NCBI RefSeq assembly: GCF_000385565.1
Contig: NC_021169.1
Span: forward strand, 1,408,571-1,472,570
Length of the DNA: 64,000 nucleotides
Origin: Archaeoglobus sulfaticallidus PM70-1
GTDB lineage: Archaea > Halobacteriota > Archaeoglobi > Archaeoglobales > Archaeoglobaceae
Direction: 5' to 3'
This document shows, one piece after another, positions 8,238 to 17,079 of this stretch. The position numbers were made by a program, and so were the translations under genes. How positions within the stretch are numbered: position 1 is the first letter of the stretch; each line of letters starts with the position of its first letter. The notes beneath the pieces are model-generated. The model searched no databases. It had not been told where the DNA came from and was given only the letters and a program-made list of their open reading frames with translations.

Positions 8238-9404
8238 ATGAATGCCGAGGAGTTAAGGGAGATAATAAGAGAGGACTACGAGGTTATAGAGGCCGATGAG
8301 ACGATCTCCAAGGTAATACCCCACCTTAGCAGATACGAGCCGGATGGGGCTCATGCGATCATGGTGATGGACGGGAAGAAAGTGCTTGGAGTAATCAGAG
8401 AGAGGGATTTGCTCAGAGGAAGCGTGATGGTAAACCCACATGAGACTAAAATCAGAAGTTTTGCTGTTAAAACCGGTATTTTGAAAGTATCCGATCTCAG
8501 CTATGAGAAAGTTGCGAGAAGATTTGTTGAGGATTCGACTCCTTTTGTGATAGTTCAGCTAAATGGGAAATATGGTTTGATATACATAAACGATTTTCTG
8601 AAGCTCATCAAATCCGAGCTCAATAAGATCAAGGCCAGAGATGTGATGAATCCTGAAGTTATAACCGTCAGAACATTCGATACTGCAGCGAAAGCCCTTG
8701 CAACGATGAGGAACAACGGAATAGACAGGGTTGTGGTTGTTGATGAGAAAAATAGGGTTAGAGGTATAATCACGGTTAAGGATATCGTGGACAGGATAAT
8801 CTCCCCGAGGAAGAGGGCAAAGATGGGAGATGGAAGCGGAGAGAAAGAGAAAACACTCTCAATCATGGTGGAGAGTGTTATGAGTGAGCCAGTTATTTCT
8901 GCGGATGCGAACGATAGCGTCTCGAGCATAATAGACCTGATGATAGAGAACAGGATTTCGAGCATCGTGATAACCAAAGATGACATGCCGGAGGGAATAA
9001 TAATCAAGAAAGATATTCTTGAATACCTCCTGAAAACCAAAACCCCAGTCACATACAATGTGCAGATAACAACAAGCGAGCTGGAGCTGGACGACTTCGA
9101 CAAGGATGCTCTGATGGAAGACATTGACAAATTCATGAGGAAGTTCAAGGAGTTCTTCACGAACGCTCTGTTCTCAGTATACATAAAGAAGCACAAAGAG
9201 ACCTTCAGAGGTTTGCCTTTGATCTTCGTTAGAATTAAGCTGATAACGGACAAGAAAACATTCTTCGTCTCAGGAGAGAGCTGGGGTGTGGAGTTCGCAG
9301 TCCACACAGCACTCAAGAAGCTTGAAAGAGAAGTTCTCAAGGAGAAAGAAATCCTGCTGAACCAGAGAATGCAGAGGAAGGCACTCGAAGAGTTCTTCGA
9401 ATAG
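8238..9404 (+). CDS. Four-CBS protein with C-terminal ribosome-hibernation-factor-like domain
   Basis: 388 residues. Four CBS repeats can be followed: ~10-65, ~66-125, ~130-190 (ARDVMNPEVITVRTFDTAAK) and ~210-270 (VESVMSEPVISADANDSVSS). They form two Bateman modules, which usually bind adenine nucleotides. The last ~115 residues (from VTYNVQITTSELELDDFD to the C-terminus) have a beta-alpha-beta-beta-beta-alpha pattern reminiscent of HPF/RaiA: a strand, a helix DIDKFMRKFKEFF, strands SVYIKKHKE / PLIFVRIKLIT / KTFFVSGES, then the helix VHTALKKLEREVLKEKE. This HPF-like call is inference from pattern. The RBS GAGGTGA sits 4 nt before the ATG. Confidence 0.75.
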   Translation: MNAEELREIIREDYEVIEADETISKVIPHLSRYEPDGAHAIMVMDGKKVLGVIRERDLLRGSVMVNPHETKIRSFAVKTGILKVSDLSYEKVARRFVEDSTPFVIVQLNGKYGLIYINDFLKLIKSELNKIKARDVMNPEVITVRTFDTAAKALATMRNNGIDRVVVVDEKNRVRGIITVKDIVDRIISPRKRAKMGDGSGEKEKTLSIMVESVMSEPVISADANDSVSSIIDLMIENRISSIVITKDDMPEGIIIKKDILEYLLKTKTPVTYNVQITTSELELDDFDKDALMEDIDKFMRKFKEFFTNALFSVYIKKHKETFRGLPLIFVRIKLITDKKTFFVSGESWGVEFAVHTALKKLEREVLKEKEILLNQRMQRKALEEFFE

Positions 9405-9430
9405 GTTTTTTAATTTTTTACTGTTGTTTT
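9404..9430 (+). terminator. T-rich terminator after the CBS gene
   Basis: GGTTTTTTAATTTTTTACTG directly follows the stop codon. Oligo-T tracts of this kind are the common archaeal termination signal. Confidence 0.45.
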
Positions 9431-9491
9431 ACTTTTGCTGTAGCACGATCATCAATAGAAAGTTTCTTAATACATCTATCGACTGAGGATT

Positions 9492-10601
9492 ATGATCCCT
9501 GAAATCCTCAGAGAGCACAATGCACAGTTCTTTGTTATGTACGACAGCAGCAGGAACGCGAACTTTTACTACTCAACAGGATTTCAGATTCCTGATCCCG
9601 CCTTTTATATGATAGGGGATGACGGAACGGATTTGCTGGTTGTAAGTGAGATGGAGAAGAGGAGGGCAGAGAGGGAGAGCAAGGTTAAGGAAATTGCATC
9701 TCTGAACGATATAGGATTTTATGAGATATACAAGGAGCTTAAAGACCCCCACATCGCCTTGGCTCAGACACTGTATGAGCTAATAAGAACCCATGGCGGT
9801 AAAAAAATTCTCGTGCCGAGAGAGTTTCCTTCATTCCTGTCATTCTATTTCAAGGAGAGAATGGATGTTGAGGTGATACCAAACCCGTTCTCAAGGCTGA
9901 GAATGATTAAGAGAGGGAACGAGATTGAGAAGATACGGCAAACAAGCAAAGCTATCCTCGAGGCAATGGATTTTACGCTAAAAATAATCCGGAAAGTAAG
10001 TTCATGTGAGGAGTTGAGGAACAAGATAGAGGTATTCCTGTTTAAGAAGGGTTTTCTCGCTGAGAATACGATAGTCTCCAGCGGAACACTGAGTGCGGAT
10101 CCTCACTACATCGGTATGGGGGAGATTGAGGATCACCTGATCGTGGACATATTTCCGAGAAGCAGGGAAAACCTCTACTTCTCAGACTTCACGAGGACAG
10201 TATTGCTGAACGATAATGCGGAAATAGCAGAGATGCTTGAAGCCGTTATAGAGGCAAAGAATAAAGCGATCTCGATTATACACGACGGGGTTCTTGCGAG
10301 TGAGATTCACAACCTCGTATGCGATGTTCTGGAGGGGAAAGGATACGGAACGCTGAGGAAGAAGAGTGTGGAGGGTTTCTTACACTCAACGGGGCATGGG
10401 ATTGGGCTTGAAGTGCATGAAGAGCCGAGGATATACATGAACGATGAGGTAATCAGAAAGGGCATGGTCTTCACGGTTGAACCGGGGCTGTACTACAGGA
10501 AAATAGGTGGAGTCAGGGTTGAGGATACTGTTGTCGTTAAGAAGGATGGCTGTGAGGTCTTGACACCTTATAGGGACTTCATTAAGATAACGGGTGTTTG
10601 A
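9492..10601 (+). CDS. pepQ: Xaa-Pro dipeptidase/aminopeptidase (M24 family)
   Basis: 369 residues: an N-terminal creatinase-like domain (~1-130) and a C-terminal pita-bread metallopeptidase domain. Candidate metal ligands are in place: Asp in VDIFPRS and in FSDFTRTV, His in STGHGIGLEVHE, Glu in VEPGLYY and Glu in GGVRVEDTVVV. It would hydrolyse Xaa-Pro peptides in the cytoplasm with two divalent metals. This fits with the peptide-type ABC importer encoded just downstream. The following kinase-like gene overlaps its stop codon by 8 bp. Confidence 0.92.
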   Translation: MIPEILREHNAQFFVMYDSSRNANFYYSTGFQIPDPAFYMIGDDGTDLLVVSEMEKRRAERESKVKEIASLNDIGFYEIYKELKDPHIALAQTLYELIRTHGGKKILVPREFPSFLSFYFKERMDVEVIPNPFSRLRMIKRGNEIEKIRQTSKAILEAMDFTLKIIRKVSSCEELRNKIEVFLFKKGFLAENTIVSSGTLSADPHYIGMGEIEDHLIVDIFPRSRENLYFSDFTRTVLLNDNAEIAEMLEAVIEAKNKAISIIHDGVLASEIHNLVCDVLEGKGYGTLRKKSVEGFLHSTGHGIGLEVHEEPRIYMNDEVIRKGMVFTVEPGLYYRKIGGVRVEDTVVVKKDGCEVLTPYRDFIKITGV

Positions 10602-11292
10602 CTTGAAGGAAGCCATTAGATGGGTCAACATCGGGAGAGACAGGATAACATACTCCGGCAGGGTGGAGATGATCCCAACTGCAGTGTGGATGAGTCCCAA
10701 GGAAATAAAAGAAGAACTGTCATCGAAGCTCTTTGATGAGGGATTATTATTCGAATTAATCGGAATGGATGCATTAAACGATGCTGATATCGTAATCGAG
10801 CATGTTTCGTGCTGGATGCAGTATCATGTCTTTCGCCTAGAAGTCAGGGATGAAAAAACCATCAGGGTTGCACTGAACCTTCTCCCATCCTCTCAGAAGG
10901 AGCCACTGTTCAAACACTACTGGAAGTCTGCAAAGAAGGCTTGGGAAGCAGGAGTTGTTGCTGAGCCTTTGCTTCTTTCAAAAGATGGCAGACTGTTCAT
11001 ACAGGAATGGGTTGATGGAATTCCTGTTTCTGAGATAGTTGGGGAGGAGTGGATAAAGAAAAAAGAAGAGATTATCACATCAATATGTAACTCCATACTC
11101 GAATTATATAAGGTTGGATATGCTTTTCATCCTCTTACAGACTACGAGGTAATGCTGAAAGACGGAAAGGCAATCTTTCTGGACATAACCCGGTTAAGGG
11201 AGGTTAAAGATTCTATTGAATTTGAGGAAATGTATAAAAATTCTATAATTAAGAATGTACGGGTCATTGACTGGCTCAAATCTTTTTGCTAA
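10594..11292 (+). CDS. Kinase-like protein of unknown function, overlapping pepQ
   Basis: 232 residues, starting at a GTG within the end of pepQ (a TTG at 10603 is the alternative). The C-terminal half resembles a divergent protein-kinase/RIO-like fold. FIQEWVDGIPVSEIVGEEW looks like a hinge region. VGYAFHPLTDYEVMLKDGKA followed by IFLDITRLR looks like a degenerate catalytic loop (HxxxD...) and DxG region. No glycine-rich loop is clear, so activity is doubtful. The tight overlap implies co-translation with the prolidase. The function is not recognised. Confidence 0.6.
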   Translation: MFDLKEAIRWVNIGRDRITYSGRVEMIPTAVWMSPKEIKEELSSKLFDEGLLFELIGMDALNDADIVIEHVSCWMQYHVFRLEVRDEKTIRVALNLLPSSQKEPLFKHYWKSAKKAWEAGVVAEPLLLSKDGRLFIQEWVDGIPVSEIVGEEWIKKKEEIITSICNSILELYKVGYAFHPLTDYEVMLKDGKAIFLDITRLREVKDSIEFEEMYKNSIIKNVRVIDWLKSFC

Positions 11293-11338
11293 CCCTTGGC
11301 AAACAAATTTTTAATATCATAGTGTGTAACAGAGAGGC

Positions 11339-12916
11339 ATGAACTCCAAAACTCTTGTATTGGTTGGAGTGTTATTGATCAGTGCACTGCTTCTTGGATG
11401 CGCTCAGGAGAAAACGACCGCTCCAGCTGAGACGCCAACAGCCGAAGAGGTAAAGGCGATAACAATTGGAGTTACAGACAAGATCACAGAGCTTGATCCG
11501 GCAAATGCCTATGACTTCTACACCTGGGAAGTGCTCAACAACATCATGGGCGGTTTGATGAGGTATAAGCCCGGAACAACTGACCTCGAGCCATACCTTG
11601 CTGAGAGCTATGAAGTGCAGGACAACGGTAAGGTTTACATTTTCCACCTCAGGAAGGATCTGAAGTTCGCTGATGGAACACCATGCAAGGCTGAAGATGT
11701 TGTCAGAAGTGTTAAGAGGGTTATGAATATAGCCGGAGATCCATCCTGGCTTGTTACAGACTTCGTTGAGGATGTTGTGGCTGTTGACGATTACACAGTC
11801 AAGTTCGTTCTGAAGAAGCCAATCTCATACTTCCTGGCTCTGGTTGCAACACCACCGTACTTCCCGGTACATCCAAACTACAAGGCTGATGAGATCGACC
11901 CAGACCAGACTGCCGGTGGTGTTGGGCCATACAAGATAGTCAAGTGGGTAAGAGATCAGGAGCTCATCCTCGAAACGAACGAGAACTTCTTTGGCGACAA
12001 GCCCAAGACAGACAGAGTGGTTGTCATGTTCTACAAGGATGCAACAACGCTCAGGCTTGCCGTGGAGAAAGGAGAGGTTGACATCGCATGGAGAACTCTC
12101 ACACCCGTTGACATAGAGTCCCTAAAGAAGAATGCCAACCTGCAGGTGCTTGAGGCTCCAGGTGCTGCCATAAGATACCTTGTCCTCAACGGAAACGAGT
12201 CCACAGAGTATCCGACCAAGAACAAGCTCGTAAGACAGGCTATTGCTGCTGCCATCGACAGAGATGAGATCGTGCAGGTTGTTTACAGGAACACATACAC
12301 ACAGCTCTACTCACTGATCCCGATCGGAATGTGGAGCTATGAGGATGTTTTCAAGCAGAAGTATGGAGACAAGAACCTCGAGCTTGCCAAGAAGCTCCTC
12401 CAGGAAGCTGGATACAGCGAGGACAACAAGCTCAAGCTTGAACTCTGGTGGACACCAACCCACTATGGTGACACCGAGAAGGATCTCGCACAGATCCTCA
12501 AATCACAGCTTGAGGCAACGAACATGATCGAGGTAGAGCTCAAGAGTGCCGAGTGGTCAACCTACACCGACTATGCGAGAAAGTCCGCGATGATGCTCTC
12601 GCTCTTTGGATGGTATCCAGACTACATCGACCCAGATGACTACACAACACCGTTCCTCAAGAGTGGAGCCAATAGATGGCTTGGATATCCATACAGCGAT
12701 CCACAGATGGATGAGCTGCTTGAGAAAGCATCGATAGCACAGTCCACTGAGGAGAGAACAACTTACTACAAGCAGATCCAGCAGAAGCTAGCTGAGGACT
12801 GTCCGATTGTCCCACTGGTTCAGGGTAAGCTGACGATCGTTGCAAAGAAGAACATCGAGGGCATCGTCCTCGATCCGACAATGATCTTCAGGTACTACCT
12901 TGTGTACTCAACCTAA
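11339..12916 (+). CDS. Oligopeptide/dipeptide ABC transporter, substrate-binding lipoprotein
   Basis: 525 residues of the family 5 extracellular solute-binding proteins (DppA/OppA). The signal peptide ends at a lipobox, LLLGC (Cys21), so it is lipid-anchored outside the membrane. The family motif YEVQDNGKVYIFHLRKDLKF followed by ADGTPCKAEDVV is present, as is the GGVGPYKIVKWVRDQELILE segment. It is the first gene of a five-gene importer. Peptides are the likely ligand given the upstream prolidase, although sugars and nickel are also carried by this family in archaea. Confidence 0.9.
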   Translation: MNSKTLVLVGVLLISALLLGCAQEKTTAPAETPTAEEVKAITIGVTDKITELDPANAYDFYTWEVLNNIMGGLMRYKPGTTDLEPYLAESYEVQDNGKVYIFHLRKDLKFADGTPCKAEDVVRSVKRVMNIAGDPSWLVTDFVEDVVAVDDYTVKFVLKKPISYFLALVATPPYFPVHPNYKADEIDPDQTAGGVGPYKIVKWVRDQELILETNENFFGDKPKTDRVVVMFYKDATTLRLAVEKGEVDIAWRTLTPVDIESLKKNANLQVLEAPGAAIRYLVLNGNESTEYPTKNKLVRQAIAAAIDRDEIVQVVYRNTYTQLYSLIPIGMWSYEDVFKQKYGDKNLELAKKLLQEAGYSEDNKLKLELWWTPTHYGDTEKDLAQILKSQLEATNMIEVELKSAEWSTYTDYARKSAMMLSLFGWYPDYIDPDDYTTPFLKSGANRWLGYPYSDPQMDELLEKASIAQSTEERTTYYKQIQQKLAEDCPIVPLVQGKLTIVAKKNIEGIVLDPTMIFRYYLVYST

Positions 12917-12975
12917 TTCTTTTTTATTTTTTGTGATATAACAAATTTTTTATTGCGAATATTTTGGTGGATATT
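12917..12975 (+). terminator. T-rich intercistronic spacer
   Basis: TTCTTTTTTATTTTTTGTG follows the binding-protein stop. It could partly terminate transcription and so raise the binding protein over the permeases, as is common in ABC operons. A/T-rich sequence further on (GATATAACAAATTTTTTATT) could also be a weak internal promoter. Confidence 0.35.
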
Positions 12976-13986
12976 ATGGCGTCGCTCAAGGCATACATCG
13001 TAACAAGGGCTTTGCTTGTAATCCCGACTATCTTCATCCTGCTAACGCTAGTGTTCTTCATCCTCCGAATACTTCCCGGAGATCCGATAAGTGCGATGGT
13101 CGGGCAGAAAGTACCTCCCGAGGTTCTTGAAAAGCTCAGGCACGAAGCTGGACTGGATAAGCCGGTCATCGTGCAGTACTTTGATTACCTGGCTGGAGTG
13201 CTGACTGGAAATCTCGGGAAATCGATGATCTGGGGTAGAAGGCCAGTAATACTGGAGATCATGGACCGTTTTCCTGCAACACTTGAGCTAACGATTTTTG
13301 GGTTTGTTATAAGCGTGATCTTGGGTGTTATCACAGGTTCCATCTCTGCGTTCAGGCGAGGGAGCAAGATTGATACATCGATGAGGGTTTACAGCATCGT
13401 TGCGTACACGCTGTTCATACCATGGTTTGGAATGCTGCTCCAGATGATCTTTGGGGTTTACTTCCAGATATTTCCGATTGGTGGGAGGATAACTCCCGGA
13501 ATGAGTCCTGATCGTATCACCGGTTTGTATGTTTTTGACAGTCTTGTAACGCTTAACTTTTCAGCCTTATATGATGCTTTAAGCCATCTCGCCCTGCCTG
13601 CGATAACTCTCGGTATAGTTCTGTCAGGAGCATATACAAGGCTGCTGAGGAACAACCTGATCGATGTTCTGAGTCAGGACTTCATCACTGCATACAGAGC
13701 GAGAGGAGTCAGGGAGAGAAAGGTGATCAAGCATGCAATGAAAAATGCTTTCATTCCGGTTGTAACTCTGATGGGGTTGCAGTTTGCAATCCTTCTTGCC
13801 GGAGCGGTGCTTACAGAATCCACATTCTCATGGCCTGGAATGGGCACATTCCTGTTAGAGAGAATTGAGTACAGGGACTACACGTCGGTTCAGGGAGCGA
13901 TAGTTTTCTATGCGATGTTCGTTGCGATAATAAGTCTGGTGGTGGACATAATCTACGCTCTGTTGGATCCGAGGATAAGGTATTGA
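12976..13986 (+). CDS. Peptide-type ABC transporter permease, DppB-like
   Basis: 336 residues with about six transmembrane helices. The N-terminal helix YIVTRALLVIPTIFILLTLV is followed by the DppB-type extracytoplasmic signature LRILPGDPISAMVGQ. The EAA loop with its conserved glycine appears as YRARGVRERKVIKHAMKNAF (~240-259), the docking site for the ATPases. The ATG at 12976 is chosen because GGTGG lies 5 nt upstream. It forms the membrane channel with the next gene product. Confidence 0.93.
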   Translation: MASLKAYIVTRALLVIPTIFILLTLVFFILRILPGDPISAMVGQKVPPEVLEKLRHEAGLDKPVIVQYFDYLAGVLTGNLGKSMIWGRRPVILEIMDRFPATLELTIFGFVISVILGVITGSISAFRRGSKIDTSMRVYSIVAYTLFIPWFGMLLQMIFGVYFQIFPIGGRITPGMSPDRITGLYVFDSLVTLNFSALYDALSHLALPAITLGIVLSGAYTRLLRNNLIDVLSQDFITAYRARGVRERKVIKHAMKNAFIPVVTLMGLQFAILLAGAVLTESTFSWPGMGTFLLERIEYRDYTSVQGAIVFYAMFVAIISLVVDIIYALLDPRIRY

Positions 13987-13995
13987 GGTGATAGA

Positions 13996-14853
13996 GTGGA
14001 AGTGAAAAATCTCGCTACAACGATCTTTTCATTCATTCCTGAGGCAGAAGGAAGATACATGGTAATTTCAGGAATGCTGATAGTCCTGCTTGTATTGTTC
14101 ATGGCAGTTTTTGCACCAGTTATTGCACCATACGACCCGATTAAGGCGAGCAAGGACATACTCCAGCCACCGAGTGCAAAACACATAATGGGAACGGACA
14201 ACCTCGGAAGGGACATATTTTCGAGAATCATTTTTGGTGCTAGAGTCGTTCTGGTTGTTGTATTTGTGGCCTCTCTGTTTTCTATGGTTATTGGAGTTCC
14301 TCTTGGACTGATATCAGGTTACTTCGGTGGAAAGCTCGACAGAAGCCTTTCGATGCTCATGGATTCCATGTATGCGTTTCCGAGCCTAATTCTGGCTATA
14401 GCCATTGCTGCGGTTCTCGGGCCAAGCGTTATGAATGCCGTGATAGCGATCTCTGTTGTTTATGTTCCCACCTACTTCAGAATGATCAGAGGACAGGTTC
14501 TCAGCCTAAAGACCCGCCTTTTCGTTGAGGCGGCAAAGGCGATGGGTGCGAAAGATGCCAGGATAATGGCGAAGTATATCTTCCCGAACATCATCCCAAC
14601 TCTGGTGGTGGTTTTCTCGCTGAGCGTTGCAGACGCGATTCTGACTGAAGCTGGATTGAGCTTCCTCGGATTTATCGTCAGCGCTCCAACCCCTGACTGG
14701 GGATTTGAGCTTGCATCAGGAAGGCCTTATCTGCCTGCGGGATACTGGTGGATGATAACCTTCCCCGGACTGATGGTCATGCTTCTGTCTCTTGGATTTG
14801 CGCTGATAGGAGAGGGATTGAGTGAGGTTTATGCACCAAGGAGGGAGAGATAG
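13996..14853 (+). CDS. Peptide-type ABC transporter permease, DppC-like
   Basis: 285 residues starting at GTG. The DppC/OppC signature is clear: APYDPIKASKDILQPPSAKH then IMGTDNLGRDIFSRIIFGAR (~66-85). The EAA loop is FVEAAKAMGAKDARIMAKYI (~174-193). Several transmembrane helices are evident. It lies 9 bp after the DppB-like gene, and its stop codon overlaps the start of the first ATPase gene by one base. Confidence 0.93.
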   Translation: MEVKNLATTIFSFIPEAEGRYMVISGMLIVLLVLFMAVFAPVIAPYDPIKASKDILQPPSAKHIMGTDNLGRDIFSRIIFGARVVLVVVFVASLFSMVIGVPLGLISGYFGGKLDRSLSMLMDSMYAFPSLILAIAIAAVLGPSVMNAVIAISVVYVPTYFRMIRGQVLSLKTRLFVEAAKAMGAKDARIMAKYIFPNIIPTLVVVFSLSVADAILTEAGLSFLGFIVSAPTPDWGFELASGRPYLPAGYWWMITFPGLMVMLLSLGFALIGEGLSEVYAPRRER

Positions 14854-15794
14854 TGCTGCTGGACATAAAAAACCTGAGGACGTACTTCTACACAAGGAGA
14901 GGGGTTGTAAAAGCGGTTGAAAATGTTGACCTCAGTGTTGACAAGGGAGAGTTCGTTTCGATAGTTGGTGAGAGTGGATGTGGCAAATCCACTCTGGCAT
15001 ACTCAGTTATAAGGATGATAAGCTATCCCGGGGAGATTGTAGGCGGAGAGATAATTTTCGATGGCAGGGATGTGCTAAAGCTGAATGAGGAGGAACTCAG
15101 GGCTTTGAGGGGTAAGGAAATTGGAATGGTCTTTCAGGATCCTATGACAAGCCTCGATCCGCTAGAGAAAATTGGAGATCAGATCACCGAGACAATACTC
15201 GAACACATGGATGTTTCCAAGAAAGAAGCGCTTCAGATTGCTGGAGAGATGCTTGAAAAGGTTGGTCTGCCTGCTGACAGGGTTAATTATTACCCTCATC
15301 AGCTTAGTGGGGGGCAGAGACAGAGGGTTATGATCGCAATGGCCGTATCACTGAATCCAAAGCTTCTGATAGCTGACGAACCAACAACCGCTTTGGATGT
15401 TATAGTTCAGGAGAAGATAATGGATCTGCTTGACGATATGAGGAAGGAGGGAAGGGCGATCATGCTTATAACTCATGACTTCGCTTTAGCTTCAGAGAGA
15501 AGCGATAAAATCGCTGTGATGTATGCTGGATGGCTTGTGGAACTTGGATCAGCTAAGGAGATAGCACACGAGCCACTACACCCCTATTCAAAGGGATTGA
15601 TAGACTCAGTCCCGGATGTTTGGATCGACAAGGAGGTTAAGCCACTGCCCGGATTCCCACCGGATCTGATAAACCCACCAGAAGGATGTAGGTTCAGGCC
15701 AAGATGTCCCTTTGCAAAGCAAGAGTGCGTGAAAGAACCCCCTGCACTCAATGTTGATGGCAGGGTTGTGAAGTGCTGGCTTTACGAGGTGTGA
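14853..15794 (+). CDS. Peptide ABC transporter ATP-binding protein, DppD-like
   Basis: 313 residues, GTG start. Walker A GESGCGKSTL (~37-46), Q-loop FQDPMTS, signature LSGGQRQRV, Walker B LLIADEPTTALD and H-loop ITHDFAL are all intact. The C-terminal oligopeptide-transporter extension has the cysteine-rich CRFRPRCPFAKQECV segment found in DppD/DppF proteins, where it can hold an Fe-S cluster. It energises the importer from the cytoplasmic face as a heterodimer with the next protein. Confidence 0.95.
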   Translation: MLLDIKNLRTYFYTRRGVVKAVENVDLSVDKGEFVSIVGESGCGKSTLAYSVIRMISYPGEIVGGEIIFDGRDVLKLNEEELRALRGKEIGMVFQDPMTSLDPLEKIGDQITETILEHMDVSKKEALQIAGEMLEKVGLPADRVNYYPHQLSGGQRQRVMIAMAVSLNPKLLIADEPTTALDVIVQEKIMDLLDDMRKEGRAIMLITHDFALASERSDKIAVMYAGWLVELGSAKEIAHEPLHPYSKGLIDSVPDVWIDKEVKPLPGFPPDLINPPEGCRFRPRCPFAKQECVKEPPALNVDGRVVKCWLYEV

Positions 15795-15797
15795 GGA

Positions 15798-16769
15798 ATG
15801 TTGGAGGTTAGAAATCTCAAAAAGTACTTTCCAGTTCAGAAATCCGCAATAGAGGTATTTTTCTCAAAGAAGAAGGAGTTCATCAAGGCAGTTGATGATG
15901 TATCATTTGAGATCCGGAAGGGTGAAGTTCTCTCGCTTGTGGGTGAGAGCGGGTGTGGAAAAACAACAACAGGGAGAATCCTCGTCGGGCTTGAAACACC
16001 ATCTGACGGGAAAATACTGTTTAAGGGAAAGGATGTAACAACTCTCAGCAAGGAAGAGTACAGAGCTCTCAGAAAGAACATCCAGATGGTATTTCAGGAT
16101 CCCTATGCCTCACTCAATCCAAGAATGAAGATTGGTGAGCATTTAGAGGATCCGCTTATCGTTCATGGGGTTGCTGAGGGGGATGAAGCAAAAGAGATGG
16201 CGATGAAAATGCTCGACAGGGTTGGTCTTCCAGCAGAACAGTTCTACAACCGGATGCCGTATCAGTTAAGTGGGGGACAGAGGCAGAGGGTTGCGATAGC
16301 GAGAGCGATGATTCTCAAGCCAGATTTCGTTGTTGCTGATGAGCCCGTTTCGATGATTGATGTCAGCCTCAGAGCTTCAATCCTGAACCTTCTGATGTCC
16401 TTTAAGGATGAATACAGCCTGAGCATGCTCTTTATAACCCACGATCTCTCAGTGGCAAGGCTCGTTGGAGATAGAATTGCTGTCATGTACCTTGGTAAGA
16501 TAGTTGAGATTGGAGATACGAGGGAGGTCATACACTATCCAAAGCATCCATATACTGCTGCGTTGCTGTCGTCTGTCCCCAGCTTCGTCAGAAGAGAGCA
16601 GAGGGTGGAGATTATTGGAGATATAGCCAATCCAATTGATGTTCCTTCGGGTTGCAGGTACCACACAAGGTGTCCATTCGCGAAACAGAAGTGCAGGGAA
16701 GAGGAACCTGAGATGCAGGGCAACGGGCATAAATTCGCGTGTCACTATCCGTTAGATATAGCATTCTGA
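15798..16769 (+). CDS. Peptide ABC transporter ATP-binding protein, DppF-like
   Basis: 323 residues. Walker A GESGCGKTTTG, Q-loop FQDPYAS, signature LSGGQRQRVAIARAM, Walker B FVVADEPVSMID and H-loop ITHDLSV are present. Like its partner it ends with a cysteine-bearing C-terminal extension (CRYHTRCPFAKQKCREEEPE). It is the last gene of the importer operon, 3 bp after the DppD-like gene. Confidence 0.95.
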   Translation: MLEVRNLKKYFPVQKSAIEVFFSKKKEFIKAVDDVSFEIRKGEVLSLVGESGCGKTTTGRILVGLETPSDGKILFKGKDVTTLSKEEYRALRKNIQMVFQDPYASLNPRMKIGEHLEDPLIVHGVAEGDEAKEMAMKMLDRVGLPAEQFYNRMPYQLSGGQRQRVAIARAMILKPDFVVADEPVSMIDVSLRASILNLLMSFKDEYSLSMLFITHDLSVARLVGDRIAVMYLGKIVEIGDTREVIHYPKHPYTAALLSSVPSFVRREQRVEIIGDIANPIDVPSGCRYHTRCPFAKQKCREEEPEMQGNGHKFACHYPLDIAF

Positions 16770-16779
16770 GGTTGGTTTT

Positions 16780-17048
16780 TCAGTTTCTCTTATACCTTCT
16801 ATTTTCGTTAAAAAGCAAAAGTTTCAGGCTTTTCTCATCATATCCCAAAACCCATCTGTCTTCCTTCACTACAAGAGGGACTGAATAGCTTCCAGAAATT
16901 TTATAAACCTCATCTATATATTTCTTCCTATATCCACTTCAAGCTCATCGAGCCATATTGTCCTGAAATTAACATTATGCTCTTCGAGAAAATCTTTAAC
17001 TCGTTTACAATGCGGGCATGTTGTCAGGCCATATGTTATCTCAGTCAT
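16780..17048 (-). pseudogene. Glutaredoxin-like protein, disrupted by a one-base frameshift
   Basis: From the ATG at 17048 the frame reads MTEITYGLTTCPHCKRVKDF (CxxC redox motif CPHC) and continues through ...LDELEVDIGRNI. It then hits TAG at 16914-16916. The -1 frame continues sensibly: YIDEVYKISGSYSVPLVV (the cis-proline SVP motif), then LGYDEKSLKLLLF and a stop at 16780. The break lies in an A-run (T-run on the plus strand, 16921-16923) where one missing base would restore a ~89-residue glutaredoxin. It is either a recent pseudogene, a sequencing error, or slippage. It is convergent with the importer operon. Confidence 0.72.
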
Positions 17049-17079
17049 AAATTTACTTCAAAAATTACCAAAAAAGAAA

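Noticed and set aside
8555-9340. Long antisense frame (261 codons) across the CBS gene
   Set aside because: Serine/leucine/isoleucine-rich shadow of a real, domain-bearing gene on the plus strand.
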